Below, one piece after another: positions 10,903-32,289 of a stretch of 64,000 bases of DNA. Under the pieces are notes generated by a model that saw only the letters and a list, made by a program, of their open reading frames with translations, had not been told where the DNA came from and made no database searches. The stretch comes from Symsagittifera roscoffensis. Taxonomy: Eukaryota > Xenacoelomorpha > Acoela > Convolutidae. Numbering within the stretch: the stretch's first letter is position 1; every line of letters begins with the position of its first letter. The position numbers were made by a program, and so were the translations under genes. The stretch lies in assembly GCF_963678635.1 (NCBI RefSeq), contig NC_087068.1, positions 45,615,013 through 45,679,012 of the forward strand. Direction: 5' to 3'.

Positions 10903-11682
10903 GTTTCCCTGCCATTGCTTGCTACAAATATGGTGGTACCCCGGGCGTAGTAATCTGGTGTTGGTCTGGGACTGTGGAGAGCTGCTCTCCATGGGTTTAC
11001 CAGATTCATCACAGCCCATAACGATAGGGATAGTATGAGTTATGATGGCGATACGATGGCTGGAAGCTCATGTTAATAGAACAATAGACAGGAGGCGCGG
11101 ACGAAAGAACAGTTACAGAAATTGGATTGTCTAAAAGATTTAAATCTTTTTGAGACAATGTGCAGAATCTTGAACATTCCGATGGAAGTAAAAAAGATAT
11201 GGATCAGAAGACGACTGATGCCATGGTTTAGAGCCAACATGACTGCATGATTATACGAATATGCTAAGAAACATATGTCGAAGGACAGCAGAGTGTACAG
11301 TGCATATAAGCTGGACATTGGAGCAGGAGCTTTTAAGCGAGCTTTTGTAACTCATCGGAATACAGAAACCACCGCAGTGAAGAGAACTTCCAGGACAAGT
11401 GAATATGACGGAAGGGAAAAAGAAGAGATTTTGAAGGAAGACTTGAAGAGAAACGTGACGTTGTGCCTCCACAACAGCTTCTGCCGAAACAGAGAATCTA
11501 ACGTTGATCCTCTACCTTGTTGTAAACAAAGAGTAGAAGAGCAGAAGTTTTGGAGGACTGCTTCCAACAGCGTCAGAATAGCTACCGACGTGTTGCAAGA
11601 CACAGAGACTGAAAGTGCGGAGTCAATGTCGCAGGAGGAGGAGTATGTGACAAAAAACTCAAATGGGAAACATAGAAACTAA
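10903..11682 (+). pseudogene. C-terminal segment of the decayed tract, copy 2
   Basis: Homologous to 7260-8024. It has its own lesions: a TGA near 11037 (TATGAGTT where copy 1 has TAGGAGTT), a frameshift near 11073, and TGA at 11248 where copy 1 has TGG. The last part (11275-11682) is open for 135 codons, but its C-terminus is replaced by EEEYVTKNSNG because of the ~145-base deletion. The lesions differ from those of copy 1, so the shared ancestor was more intact than either. Confidence 0.55.
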
Positions 11683-13601
11683 GTTTGCAATTGAAACTGA
11701 AAAGGAAACATTTAGTTGAGTTTTGAAGATTAAAGAATTTGTTGCATATATAAATTTGCATTATGATTTTAGTTAGTGGCTTTAGAGACACTTACTATTT
11801 ATTTTGAGAGGCTTGAGTGAAGAATATATTAAATATTCCAGCCTGCATGATTGTTTTTAAACAACTAGAACGACTGATCACTCTGTGGTGACATGAAAGG
11901 CTTGGGTAATCTCTTGAAGAGGAAGATTATTTCATTGTTCTCTAACCACCGAATTTCTGAATTTTAATATTCAGGGCCCGTAACAACTAAATTTCTGAAG
12001 GAAAGAAGCATAATATGATAATTTTAGTTTGTGGGTTGGCAGGACTGTCCTGCGTTCCTACCTTTTTAAACTTAGGAGAAAAAGTTTTAAGTCGGGACAA
12101 AAACATTGGAAGTCTGAAAAGATGTTTTATCTTAAGTATATCCTCGAAAGTGCAGATTGGTGAAAGAATTTGGATGGCTATAGAAGTTAAGTATGATGCA
12201 ATTTATATTCTGCAGTGAGTCGATATGACGTGGATAAAGGTGACTTTATGCATTTTGTAAATTCTGTTCGATGGCACTGTACCATTTCGATGAGGACTAC
12301 AAGATTCAATGAGGACATTGATCGGGCTGTCCGGGGAGCATCTTTTTATTATTCGCATACACTGAAACGGCGAAACACAACAACAATAGTTGCTGTAAAA
12401 ACAACTACGACAAAACGACAACAGATTGAAACTGTGATTGGAATTTGTCAGGAACCACTCCCAGTTCTAAAGATCGTGCCGCTACAATCGTTACAACGCG
12501 GAACCCGAGAAAGGGGAAGGGTGTTGGGACGGCGCGTTCAGCCTTCCGGAAAGAAATAGGAGTGCTATTTCCCCAGATTCCAGAATCCGGAGGGGCTCGG
12601 ACCCAGAACTCAGCTTTTGGTCATGTCCTGAGTTGAACTTAATTAACATCCCGATTCATTTTGAGAGAATGAGAAGCAAGAATTGAGGGAAAGGGTTGAT
12701 CCATCTTCGATGGAGATGATGATTTTTATCTACTGAGCAAAAACAATAGTAATATAATAAATAGTAGTAGCCCTGTTTTTAGAAGTGACCTCGTGGTCTG
12801 GGGATACTGAGACCCAGCCATGAACTCACTTTTTTTGCATATAATTAAGTTAATTTGAGCGTTCTGGTCGAAGCCAGAAAGCAGTAACGTTTTGTCGACC
12901 CGATGTTAGGATAACCACCAAAACAACTGGCTTTGGCAGAGACGGTGAAAAGTATGTAGAGCTGTGTTTAGACGCTAGCCAGTCGTTTTAGAACCTATCT
13001 TTATTTTCCGTCGATATGTACTTTCGGGCAAATGTTACCAAGTCATTAATTTCTTGTAGCTCGTTACACGATCAGCCGTCATCAGTTTCAGGATGCATTT
13101 TTGAAGGCCCTCCAAATTGTGATGTATACGATAGGAATGGGACGGTACAATCATTGATTTGTACAAGAAAATTTAGTCCATAAGTGTTCCTTGTATAATA
13201 GATTAATTCTAAGGTAACAAAAACTTTTATTCGCTCTTGTAAGTTTTTAGTCGACATGATTGTTCCATTTCAGTGAAAGATTCGCCCAGAATTTACACAA
13301 TGACGGAGAGAAGACGAAGTACCCATTGACGACTGACCGACGTCATTTACCTTAATTCTACCCGTTATCATTGTCTCGACCTAGCCAGTTGATTATCTGG
13401 TCTGTTTAGGGCTTACCATTATATAACCGTTTTTAGGGCATCAGCCAAACGACTTTTCATCAGCTTTCATTTACCTTCTTAAATAACCTCATAGCTGGGT
13501 CTCGGATCTCCAGACATTGTGATTATTGCTAAAAGAACAGATAGAATCCACAATTAGAAATATTTTTGTGATAATTACATATTAGATCAATTTGAGATGG
13601 A

Positions 13602-13964
13602 TTGACCCTTTTATCGACCCCGTACTACCCATGCTCTGAAATACCAAATCATTATCAAATGAAATCAAAAGCGTTCAGGGCATTACAGCAGCTGAAAGGA
13701 GGTAAATGTTCGTTAAAAGTGTCTCTTGGCTCCAGGCTTCCAATTCCAGAAATAACATCGATATCTCTTAATTTCTGTTGCCCTGGAGGGTTCGGAGCTG
13801 TACCGGATATCCCACTGGACTTTCTGGTTCCGTTTCCCTACACAAGTAAGCTCCTTATCGTGTCTTCGTGTCACGATAGGAGGCTTAGTGTCGATTCTAT
13901 TATATATCTTTTTGACTGTTATTCGCCTGGTGTGTCTCTGACTCGTCGTATTCATCAAAATTGA
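13602..13964 (+). CDS. Hypothetical open frame kept in both duplicate copies (copy 2)
   Basis: 120 codons sharing its last ~100 residues with 10330-10713 and ending identically at SLTRRIHQN. The start differs. No recognised domain; same caveats as for copy 1. Confidence 0.3.
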   Translation: MTLLSTPYYPCSEIPNHYQMKSKAFRALQQLKGGKCSLKVSLGSRLPIPEITSISLNFCCPGGFGAVPDIPLDFLVPFPYTSKLLIVSSCHDRRLSVDSIIYLFDCYSPGVSLTRRIHQN

Positions 13965-14299
13965 AGTTTTTTGTACTTCTCAGAAATATTCCAGTCCCAG
14001 TCCAAAAATTTAAAATTCTGTAATATTTTGAGTCTCTTTTTCATCTCAAATTTTTGATTAAGGCCTTTCATGTCGTTCTCAGCGTGCACTGGGAGGTTCG
14101 ACTGTGCCATCCGGGGAATGGCAAGGCTTTTGCTGGAAAGAGTCAAGACTTGCTTACTAATACGCCCGGATGTTTAACCGAGTCTTCAATTTCCAAGTCT
14201 TCTGAATTCAAATAGAAATTATTTGCCGCTCACTGAAAAACCACCACTGAATTTTTCCATATGCACACTCCACAGTGTAGCTCGGTAGTTTCTTCCGAA

Positions 14300-14500
14300 A
14301 ATTGGTTCTTCGGGTTCAATGTGATTTCGGCTGATAATTCGGCGTCAATGTGATTCCCATCCCATGTTTCGTCGTCAATGTATTTCGGCGTTCGGAGTAT
14401 TTCGCCGTCAATGTGATTCCAAACCATCTTGATTTTCTTTACTATGGCTTCACGTTATTCTTTCTTCTACAGCTGGCTTCACGTTATTCTTTCTTCTACA
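14300..14500. repeat. Short minisatellite stretch upstream of UBE2D
   Basis: Several imperfect copies of a motif like TCGGCGTCAATGTGATTCC (14339, 14370, 14405) are followed by a 26-base segment (GGCTTCACGTTATTC...) repeated twice at about 14445 and 14472. It lies in the putative 5' flank of the UBE2D gene. No core promoter element identified. Confidence 0.55.
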
Positions 14501-14564
14501 CCTCCCTTATTTATGAAATTCCAAGTTTTTTTGAAATGGTGAAGGACGGTGGCAGTACCGTTAG

Positions 14565-14705
14565 GGCTTTTTACCCCCCCCCCCCCACCTCACACGAGCA
14601 TCAATTTTATGGCCTAATTAGTCTGCATGTCAATTTTCATAGCAATCGGACAATGTTATTTTTTTATAATAACAATTTGCAGGTGGGGGAAAAGGAAAAA
14701 AAGCC
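14565..14705. mobile_element. Small TIR element of the GGCTCTTTTTCC family
   Basis: Begins GGCTTTTTACC with a long C run and ends GGTGGGGGAAAAGGAAAAAAAGCC, an inverted match to the start. Inside is TTAGTCTGCATGTCAATTTT, also present in the members at 38803-39137 and 39836-40022. No intact target duplication is visible here, so this copy is old or damaged. Confidence 0.65.
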
Positions 14706-14856
14706 AACTTTGGTTACCATGATAATTGTTGGCCCTCCCGTTAAGAAAAAACAAGAAAGAAATATTTTTGCAACTGCTTTTTTATTTCAGATCAATTTGT
14801 GGTGAGGTGCGTGGACTGACCATAAACACAAGAAAAACTTCAAAACGAGCTGCTCG

Positions 14857-24213
<9,357 letters not shown>

Positions 24214-25030
24214 CACTAGCTGAGGTCGTCAGCTCACCAGGCATTGTATTGTATTACGCACGATCATCATCGATTAAAGAGGCAAACATTGGAATAAGAA
24301 CTCAGTTGAAACTTTTGTGTCAATATCCAAGTTGAATTTAACTTCCATCATCTATTAATGTAAACAAGTGGCTTGCAAAAATGGAACATGCTTCGAAGCT
24401 CATTTTGAACCGAATTGAATTTCTCTTTTTAATCGCTCAAAGAAGGTACATAATCTGCGCTATTATTGATCTACTATTGAAAGTTTAATTTGGTTGGCGT
24501 GTTTTGAAACACCAGCGTTGAGATTATAACAACTATGGCATTGTGCAGTTAAGACGAGAACTGTCTTTAAAATATCTCTCTCAAATTAATGTTCTCGTCT
24601 TTTATTTATGTGCTTGATACTATTTAATTTTATAGAGGAGAAACAATTAGAAAGCAGTAAATTGTTAATTTTGTCTTTTCGCGGAACCGAGGATTTCGTC
24701 TTCTCGCTGAAATATAATATTCGACTCAACTTGGGATAATTGACAACGAAGATCCTCGGTAGCGGGTGATTAATTTGGGGTTTATTTTGATTGTTATGAA
24801 ACGCCAAAATGCTACAACGTTAATAATGCCCTTTGTTTTGCCTAATTTGTCTAGTTTCTTACTCAACTGCTATCCAATTCAAATTCTGATGACACCGTTT
24901 TTTAAGTCAATGAATGTAGTAAAGACACTCATGGCCATCGTGTTGATTTTTTTCAGGAACATGTTTTGAATTAAGTTCAGACTCAAATATGATTTTCTGA
25001 GGTTTGGTTTTTGATTTTTTTTTGTTTTTT
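24214..25030. other. Intergenic, no gene seen
   Basis: Contains the UBE2D 3' flank. Two overlapping short open frames (24586-24807 minus, 24766-24969 plus) lack splice or codon support. No repeat recognised. Confidence 0.5.
24273..24278 (+). promoter_or_regulatory. Possible polyadenylation signal of UBE2D
   Basis: ATTAAA, the commonest variant of AATAAA, 60 bases after the stop. It is the first such hexamer downstream. In AT-rich DNA chance matches are frequent. Confidence 0.3.
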
Positions 25031-25319
25031 ACTTGCGAGAGCAAGTGACTTGTAATCGGGATTTATACTTTTTTACCGTAAACTTTCTGCCGAAATGCTC
25101 AAGTCCGACATGCTCAAAGTTTGACATTCTCAATTTCTTGAAAATTCAAATAAAACTATTATAAATATAATATTGATAAAATGTTGAATTTCGGATTTTC
25201 CATTTCTGTCGGCTGATTTTCCATTTTCTTTTCAAATACAATATATTTTATTTGGTAAGCTTTTTAAGAGTACTCTTATATAGGTCTTGTTGATTTTTTT
25301 TTGTTCCGGAAAAAATTGT

Positions 25320-25535
25320 TCGCCCTCTGAGACAAATGATCAGAATTTTTGGCCCCTCTGATACACTTCTGAGACACCTGATTGGAACTTTCGACGCTTC
25401 TGAGACACCTGGTCGGAACTTTCGACGACTCTGACATACTTTTGAGACACCTCATCGAATTTTTCGACCCCTCTTAGACAGCCTGAAATTATTTCTATAG
25501 CACCTGCTCGGATCTTTCGACGCCTTTTTAGTCAA
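25320..25535 (+). repeat. Tandem repeat, unit about 37 bases
   Basis: Five to six diverged copies of a unit like TCTGAGACACCTGATCGGAA followed by TTTCGACGC. Confidence 0.7.
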
Positions 25536-25544
25536 AAACTGTGA

Positions 25545-25720
25545 CTAAACAGGTCAAAATTGGCCAAACAATTTGCTAAAAGGCCAAGCGGTGTCCAAAA
25601 TTGTCGAAAATGGACAAGTGCTGCGGTCGAAATTGGTCAAACTGCTCAAAAATGGGTCGAAGTTGACCAAACTGGTCAAAATTGGGTCTAAATTGGCCAA
25701 ACTGGTCGAAGTTGGCCTAA
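25545..25720 (+). repeat. Tandem repeat, unit about 20 bases
   Basis: Repeated GGTCAAAATTGGCCAAACT variants. The resulting open frames on both strands (about 66 codons) are products of the repeat, not genes. Confidence 0.75.
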
Positions 25721-25917
25721 GTGCGGTCGCGATACCGACGGCAGAATCGTACAATCTCGTTTCAAAACTTTAGTCGGCAGTGAAGTTTGATACACAAATT
25801 TGGTTTCTCATTCTGACGGAATTGATATAAATCAAACGACCAGGAAACTCTCATGATTATCTATAATTGAGCATAATAATCACAAATGTAAAGATTTTGA
25901 CTTCAATCAACCTAAAG

Positions 25918-25985
25918 TAGTCGACGCTACCGGCCAACAAATAGCCGAAACTACCGGCCAACAAGTAGCCGACGCTACCGAAAAC
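25918..25985 (+). repeat. Short tandem repeat, unit about 27 bases
   Basis: Three copies of CGACGCTACCGGCCAACAA-type units with small changes. Confidence 0.7.
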
Positions 25986-27439
25986 TGTCAATGGGGTGAT
26001 GAACCACCCATGTCCCAATTTTTTACTAAAAAAAAAATCTATGAGCAACTGCAGTGGTGGATTTGAAAACCAGCTCCGGATTGTGCCACTTAATTTTTTA
26101 CAGTAGCTTAGACCATAGGCTAGCTTGCCATGAAAGGAAGTAGAATAAGTTCAAATTTATTCTCGCTTATATACGTTATTTGTTTTCAGCGTTAATAATC
26201 TTGTAATGCTATATTTAAATTGTATCGCTAGTCAAATTTTATTTCAAGGGCGAATTGTTTTTAATGCTTTAGCTTTTTTCAAAGGATGGGTCTTAAATGT
26301 TTTTTAAAAATTTCAGAGGTTGAATAATTTTTCTTTCTTCACTTTCGTTTTTGGCCTAACGAGCGTCGACCCAACTTTTTCTGCTTTAGTTGTCGCTCGA
26401 TCATTCATTCTCAATACTTGTTAAGGTTGTTTATGAATTTTTCCGAAAACAAAGTATATATTTTTTGAAGCTAGTTTTTTCTTATCTTTTTCGATAATCT
26501 TTTTTAGCTCATTTTTGAAAAATGGTTTCCTTTTCTTTTCAATATTTTATACAGCAGCTAGTTAATTGTATCGCAAGGTTGCGAAGCTAGGCTACGCCTC
26601 TGTGTTGAAATTAGCGATTGTTTTTTCGTACGTCTAGTTCTGTAATTTGTTACCTGGTTCGAAAAATTGTTATACTTCTTCAGCGTCATGCTTGGTCGAG
26701 CCTTTTCTATTTGTGCAGGAAAATGAAGTGCAAGAATTTTGCAACATTTTTTTTTTGATATTTTGTCAAATTTTTTTAGACATTCCAATTAATTGTCAGA
26801 CAGTCAAGGTTTAGAAATCAGTCGGTTTGACTTTCGCATGCTTTGAAAACTTTAGCATTTTAGCTTCGTTTTTGGCCGTTCAAAATTTTAACTTGAAATT
26901 GAAGAAATTCAAAATTCTAGTCCTTCAGACTTTTTGTGAGTTCTTTAAAGCAAGTAAAATCGGCAACGATTTTTTTACAAAGTTTATTGTGAACGCATAT
27001 TTGAAAAATGAATAAAAAAGTTAATAAAGGTTAAACAACTTCTACTCATTGCATCAATGATAGCGTATGGAAGCGAAATTGACTACACTTTTGCTTTGGA
27101 CTTAAGCTTTTGTCAGAAAAAAAGTTGATTGTTGTGCTTGGTTTTCAAGTGGAAAATTGATAGTAAAAACATCCTTCCATGAAAAATTGTTTAACGCAAA
27201 GTCCATAAAAAATTGTCGTGGACTTTTTAAATAGAAATCTATCTATTAGATAAGATCAAGATTATGCTGGCTTACAATTTACGTTTTTTTCCCGCAAAAT
27301 CAGTTCATCGGTGTTCTTCGTTCTTTCATTTTGAAAAAAATCAAATGGGTTTCATAAGTTAATACATATCAAAAAGATAAAGACGGACACCATGAACTAG
27401 AAACATACATACTCAGTGTAAAAAATTCGCTAAGTAATT

Positions 27440-28870
27440 GACTCGAAAAAATTTTTCCGCTGCGATCGTTTGGACTTAGCAACCGAAATATCACATGGAT
27501 TGACAACGAAATCAAAAACGCAGCAACAAGAAAAGAACAATTTCGTCAAAAAATTTTATCATCGAAAGGGATAAATTAGCCTATAAAAAATGCCAACTGT
27601 GGTTAAAATATTGGTTTTGAGGAAAAAACGGGATTTTTTAAATCAACATAAAGTTATTACAGTCATCTAAACAGAGTCGAAGTTTTTTCAAAAAGCTCAG
27701 GAAAGTGAGAGCAGATGTAAAATCTGCGCACATCGAAGTTTTACAAGAAAATGCACATAGGTTTTACAATTTATCTTGCATGAATTGGCAGTAAGTTAGC
27801 AAAATTGATTCCTGATACCCTTAAGTCATCGTCACCACAAAAGCGCCCGTCCATGCTCTTCCGAAAAATTGAACGCAAAAAAATTGTAAAAGCCAAATAA
27901 CAATCCTAGAACAAATACAGCATTGTTTCCTTCAATTGGAACTACGTTTTCATAAATGACTTCATTGTGGTCCCATTGGAGCTAATTTCCAACGAATATT
28001 TTTGCCTGGTAATTTTTCATAAAGCTCAAATATAGCCAAAATAATGCCAATCTATAAAACCGGAGATAAAGAAAACCCGGAAAGTTTTTGGCCAAGTACA
28101 CTTCATCCAATAATAGGATCAATCTTTGAAAGGTTATAAAATAATCATATGAAAACTTTCCAAAAAATTTTTATCTTTAACAACTCCTTAACAAAGTATC
28201 AATTGTAGACGCAATTGTTACCCTAAATGAAGGCAAAGAAAGACATACGCAACCAAGACACAATAACCCAACGCACTTTTCTCGACTTAAAGGAAACCTT
28301 TGATACAGTAGATTGCGCAATACTTTTGATCAAACTTCAGTGTTTTGGTTTTAAAGGGTCATTTCATCAAATTCTTAAGTCGTACCTTGAAGATCGCAAA
28401 CAGTATATTGAAATTTTGGGATAAAAAAAAAACAGAATAAAATTTTGTACAAAGTGGGGTGCCAAAGGGTTCAATTCTGGTACACTTTTGCTATTTATTA
28501 TTTACGTCAATGATCTATCGGTCTTTGAACAATCCAACAACAGACTTGCTCTTTATGCAGATGACTCAAAGCTAAAAACAAGCAGCGAAAAAGGTCAGCA
28601 ATCCAAAATTCTTCAGCATCAGAGAATCTTAGCAAATGCATGACCATAGGAGATTTAACTAACTTTAAACATCAAAAAGACAAAAACAGGATTCTTATGG
28701 ATTCGAATCTAAATTTTAATCAGCACATCGAAAAATCAAAAATCCGTTGTTTCAGTTTTGTGGACTCTTTCATCAAATATGCAAATACCTTACCTCATAA
28801 CAAATGATTATTGCGTATAAAGCTCATACTCAACCAGTTCTGTAATATGAAATTATTGCACTGGCTACTA
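27440..28870 (+). mobile_element. Decayed non-LTR retrotransposon (LINE), reverse transcriptase part
   Basis: Reads in broken frames on the + strand. In order: an endonuclease-RT linker (WIDNEIKNAATRKEQFRQK, about 27495); an RT domain-1 block (IMPIYKTGDKENPE, 28041-28082); FLDLKETFDTVDCAILL (28278-28330), matching the F-D-L-K-K-A-F-D block; then a GTLLLFIIYVNDL-like block near 28480 and the catalytic YADD at 28553-28564. Many stops and frameshifts, so inactive. The jockey/CR1/RTE grade is likely; the exact clade cannot be set by eye. Confidence 0.8.
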
Positions 28871-31369
28871 CTGAAATCTCATCAATCACTATTGTTGAAA
28901 TAAAAATTAAACGTGTTATCAAATTCTACAAACGCAAAAATGAGTCAGTTCGTAAAAAAAAAGCAAAAAATCTGTTTTTTTTTACCAACAGTAATTTTTG
29001 CACACAAGAGCTTAAAGTTTTCGACCAAAGTTCTGAGAATGGAGGTTGAAATAGACAAACTTAGGGACTCTATTATTGATAATGATAAAACTCGATTACA
29101 AAAAAGCGAAACGTAGCAAGAATTAACCATTAAATCAGATCTGTCGCCAAAAAGTTCATTGCATCAAAAAAACAATCAACATGTTCATCTCTTTTTGTTT
29201 TCAAAGAGCGAACAATTTAACCATTTCAATCATAATTTCCTGGAATATTCATTGCAAGATAACAGAGAAGTTTGGAGTTTTTTAGTAACGGGGGGTCATT
29301 AATATTTAAGAGAAAATGAATTTTTTGCTTCTTTTTCTATTTTTAGATCTCGACTTTTATCTATGCTATAGAAAAATAAAGAGAGAAACTGCAAGTGCAA
29401 AAATTTTATCTTTTTTTTTATTTGAGGCGCTCGAAAACAGGCTCTTGTAACCTAGTGGCGTCCTCCCAATCTATAAAATTAAAAACGATTATACAAGAAC
29501 CCTATGGTTGTAATGGTAACATTGGGTTGGAACTAATTTAATATTTTTAATAGAACATTTGTTTTCGTTTGATTTGCGTTGAAGCACTTTTTGCTCAGAA
29601 TGATGATTTTAAATCCAAATTTATTGATCATTCTGAAGATTAAAAAAATGGCTTGGCACGATGAAGGCCGAGTGTTGGATTCCAATCAGGACTTGTTTTT
29701 TTAAGCTGAAAATTTTCTGCTATTTTCGACTGTCATCTGTCTGCTGATTTTTGGCGGCTTAGATCGGACAACGGATTTTTTGAGAAATTCGGCTTGTCTA
29801 AGCATCCTTTTTTCGAATTACTTAAAGAGTTTTTGAAGGATTTGTTGACAATTTTACACACAATCGTAGTTTTCCATTTTGTATCGCTTCGGCATTTTGT
29901 TCAGTGGTATTACTCAGTAATTCAAATCTGTTGGCAAGATTATTTAGTAATTTAAATCTGTTTAACGTTGGTCGGTCATTAATTGTCCTGAAAAGTAGCA
30001 AGGACATCTAAAACAGTTAGGTTAACGACTTTAAAAAGTTAGTGACCGAAGTGAGCTTCCACGTATCCAGGGTGTGTGTTGTAACAGCTTAAAGATTTTA
30101 TCTATTAAATGAAACGAGTTTACGCTCTCTGATAAAGAAAGTACAAATGGGACTTAGGGGTTTAAACTCTATGTTTTAAAACAGTTTTGATTTTTTATGT
30201 TTCTCCGAAACGTATCATTTTATATATATAGATAACCCAATTTGACCAGCGTCATCTATGTCTCAGCTTCGGTTGGTAAAATCAAAAGTGTTAATCATAA
30301 GATAATTCTGAAGTTTAAAGACTTTCAGGTGGTGCAGTTTTTTCCGCGAGTGGAAAATTCGAAAAAGTTTAACGAACTTTTACCAACTGTTTGCTAAGTT
30401 AAAACTATTCTATAAATTTGGCTGAAAAACATGCGTCAGTCTATTAAGCATAAGTCTGAGATTCAAGTTCGGCGTCTGCTAGTTGCCTGTTTATAAAACT
30501 AGAGAAAACTTTCAGTTGTTTATTCACTTTTTATAGCACATTCTCTGCTACCTTCTGTTTGCAATCAAAGTTTTTTTTTCCAACTAAACAGCGTAATAAA
30601 GTCTAAAGTGTACGGTGGCTTAGCGGTGTACGCGAGTGACACATAATTCGGATACATTTGTTTTAAAAAAATTTGTACGAAATCATTTTTGTGGTATTAA
30701 AAACAATAAACCGCTCATCGTTTCACTGAGACCGAGCACAATGTTCCAAGCACAAATTTTTAGTTAGAAGCTTCTAATTGATTTTTATAAATTGAACCTT
30801 CTGCCACAAAGATGCTACTAAGTTTTGACATAATAATTAGAAAAAGATTAATCGATAAAATTGCCAGATCAGGTTATTATTAACTCTCGCAACTTTTTAC
30901 TAATTTTTTGCGAACTAGTTGCTAACTTTTCTGTTTGGTTTTTAATTTCTCTTAGCGTTGTAACTGTTTTTTTTACTCAGTAATAAAGTAAAGTAGCCAA
31001 ATCTAATTAAATTTTTGAGTTATCTTTTTCGGAATCCAATTCAAGACCTAGAAGAACTTTCTTCTAGGTAACTTACAAAATGTCCAGTTTTCTTCAAGCT
31101 TTTTTTGAGGCAAACAAAATCATTTGGAACGAAAATCTTTCTCGTCAGAGTAAATTGTCATTTTTGAGGATAGCCGAAACAAATGTTAACCCGAGGGAAA
31201 AACTTCGCACCACTTGCAAAACAAACAACACAAAGTGAAAAAAAAGAAGTAAAAAAAATGAAACAAAAAATTGAAAAAATAGGTTCACCAAGTTTTTAAC
31301 TTTCGTACATCTCAATGAGGTTCTTTCCAGGCAAACATGCCAGACATTTGAATACTAAGTTAGCAATGC
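28871..31369. other. Intergenic, mostly unassigned AT-rich DNA
   Basis: No gene recognised. Contains the SINE-like copy at 29640-29790 and an isolated tRNA-like A box (GGTGGCTTAGCGGTGTACGCG, about 30614) without a B box. Confidence 0.5.
29640..29790 (+). repeat. SINE-like copy (tRNA-like 3' half plus core)
   Basis: TGGCTTGGCACGATGAAGGCC and TTGGATTCCAATCAGGAC resemble degenerate A and B boxes. A T run and the core CTGTCTGCTGATTTTTGGCGG (about 29738) follow. Confidence 0.5.
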
Positions 31370-31850
31370 ACTAAAACTTACAAAAGAGGAGGCAAAACCG
31401 ACAATCTTTGAGCAGACACAACTTTAGCCGAAAAACAACTATAAAAAAAACATCTTTGAAAAATTGAAGTCTTTTTACTTACCCAGCCAGAGACTTAACC
31501 CGAAGGTTAACTATTTAAGGTTAACTAAGCTATGACTAATTGCAGCTAACCTTGTAAATTGCTGTGCACGCACGGTTTGAACCCGCAATCATATGATTGC
31601 TGGGCACTATCACTACCGATGCGCCACAACGCCACGCAAAAAGCCCCTCCTGAAATTACATGAAAAACGCTTGTACTTGCAACTACAAGGACAGAAGCTT
31701 TGAGATCAAACATGATGTGGCAATTAAGACGACAAAACTTGAGCAGACAAACAATAATCCGATTAATCAATCTCTACCGGAATCAAATCCCAGATGCTAA
31801 GACGACGATGTTACCTTTAGGCCGTGGCAAGGAACTTCGAAGTTGTTGAG
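31370..31850 (-). repeat. SINE-like copies on the minus strand with a tRNA-like unit
   Basis: Minus-strand reading of 31556-31636 gives TGGCGCATCGGTAG (A box), a CAATCATATGATTG anticodon-arm palindrome with CAT in the loop, and GGGTTCAAACC (B box), close to a cloverleaf and Met-tRNA-like. A second tRNA-like piece sits at 31790-31840 (GGCCTAAAGGTAACATCG). The shared core (TGTCTGCTCAAAGATTGTCGG on the minus strand) is at 31395-31430. I take these as SINE parts, not genes, because the acceptor stem does not pair well. Confidence 0.55.
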
Positions 31851-32289
31851 ATACAACCATAAAGCACGATGAAGGTTTCCAAGAAAAATTGCCTACGGAA
31901 AAAGTTCTAGTTCCCAATTACAAATGTTATCTGTGAATCAGTGAGAAAAATGGTTATATTTTTCGTTAAAACGCTTATAAACTTCAGCAAATTTGTATAG
32001 CAAGTTGACTCATTATTATGTTCGGCTTACTAAGATGGCAACAAAAACGTCCAAAGGTTTAAAAACTTTTTAACTTGTTCTGTTTCTATGCAACTTTTCT
32101 GAGCTTAAAAAGGTAAATCCTTGGAACAAAAAAGGATCAGTTTTTGATTGGTTCTTTTTCATGCTCTCTAAAACTTTAAGGCAAGTTTTCTTGCCTTTTT
32201 AGTTATTTACGTAGGATTACGATAAGAAAAAAATAAAAAATCAATTCTGCTCAAGATCTTAATTACTATGCAAAAACCTGATCATTTGT

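Larger units (their letters stand above)
10893..14094 (+). repeat. Downstream copy of the 3.2-3.6 kb tandem duplication
   Basis: Second copy of 7260-10842 in the same orientation, separated from it by about 50 bases. It carries two internal deletions relative to copy 1 and many substitutions. Its right end diverges after GTTCTCAGCGTGC (about 14094). Confidence 0.9.
25031..26610 (+). repeat. Composite repeat element bounded by two hairpins
   Basis: Starts with ACTTGCGAGAGCAAGT (6-bp stem) followed by TGTAATCGGG and a T run plus CCGTAAAC. It ends near GCGAAGCTAGGCTACGCCTCTGTGTT at about 26582-26608. The same head-and-tail pairing frames 32290-33105 and 33215-35500. Between lie internal tandem repeats, different in each copy. 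The boundary assignment is inference. Confidence 0.45.

Noticed and set aside
7260-14094. Simple LTR pair of a retrotransposon
   Set aside because: The two copies are only about 50 bases apart with no internal region between them, begin inside a coding frame, and lack TG...CA ends.
25573-25773. Overlapping open frames on both strands
   Set aside because: Both are translations of a ~20-base tandem repeat (GGTCAAA-TTGGCCAAA) and have no other support.
31556-31636. Possible tRNA-Met gene on the minus strand
   Set aside because: A and B boxes and an anticodon-arm palindrome are present, but the acceptor stem pairs poorly and the unit is embedded in SINE-like sequence.
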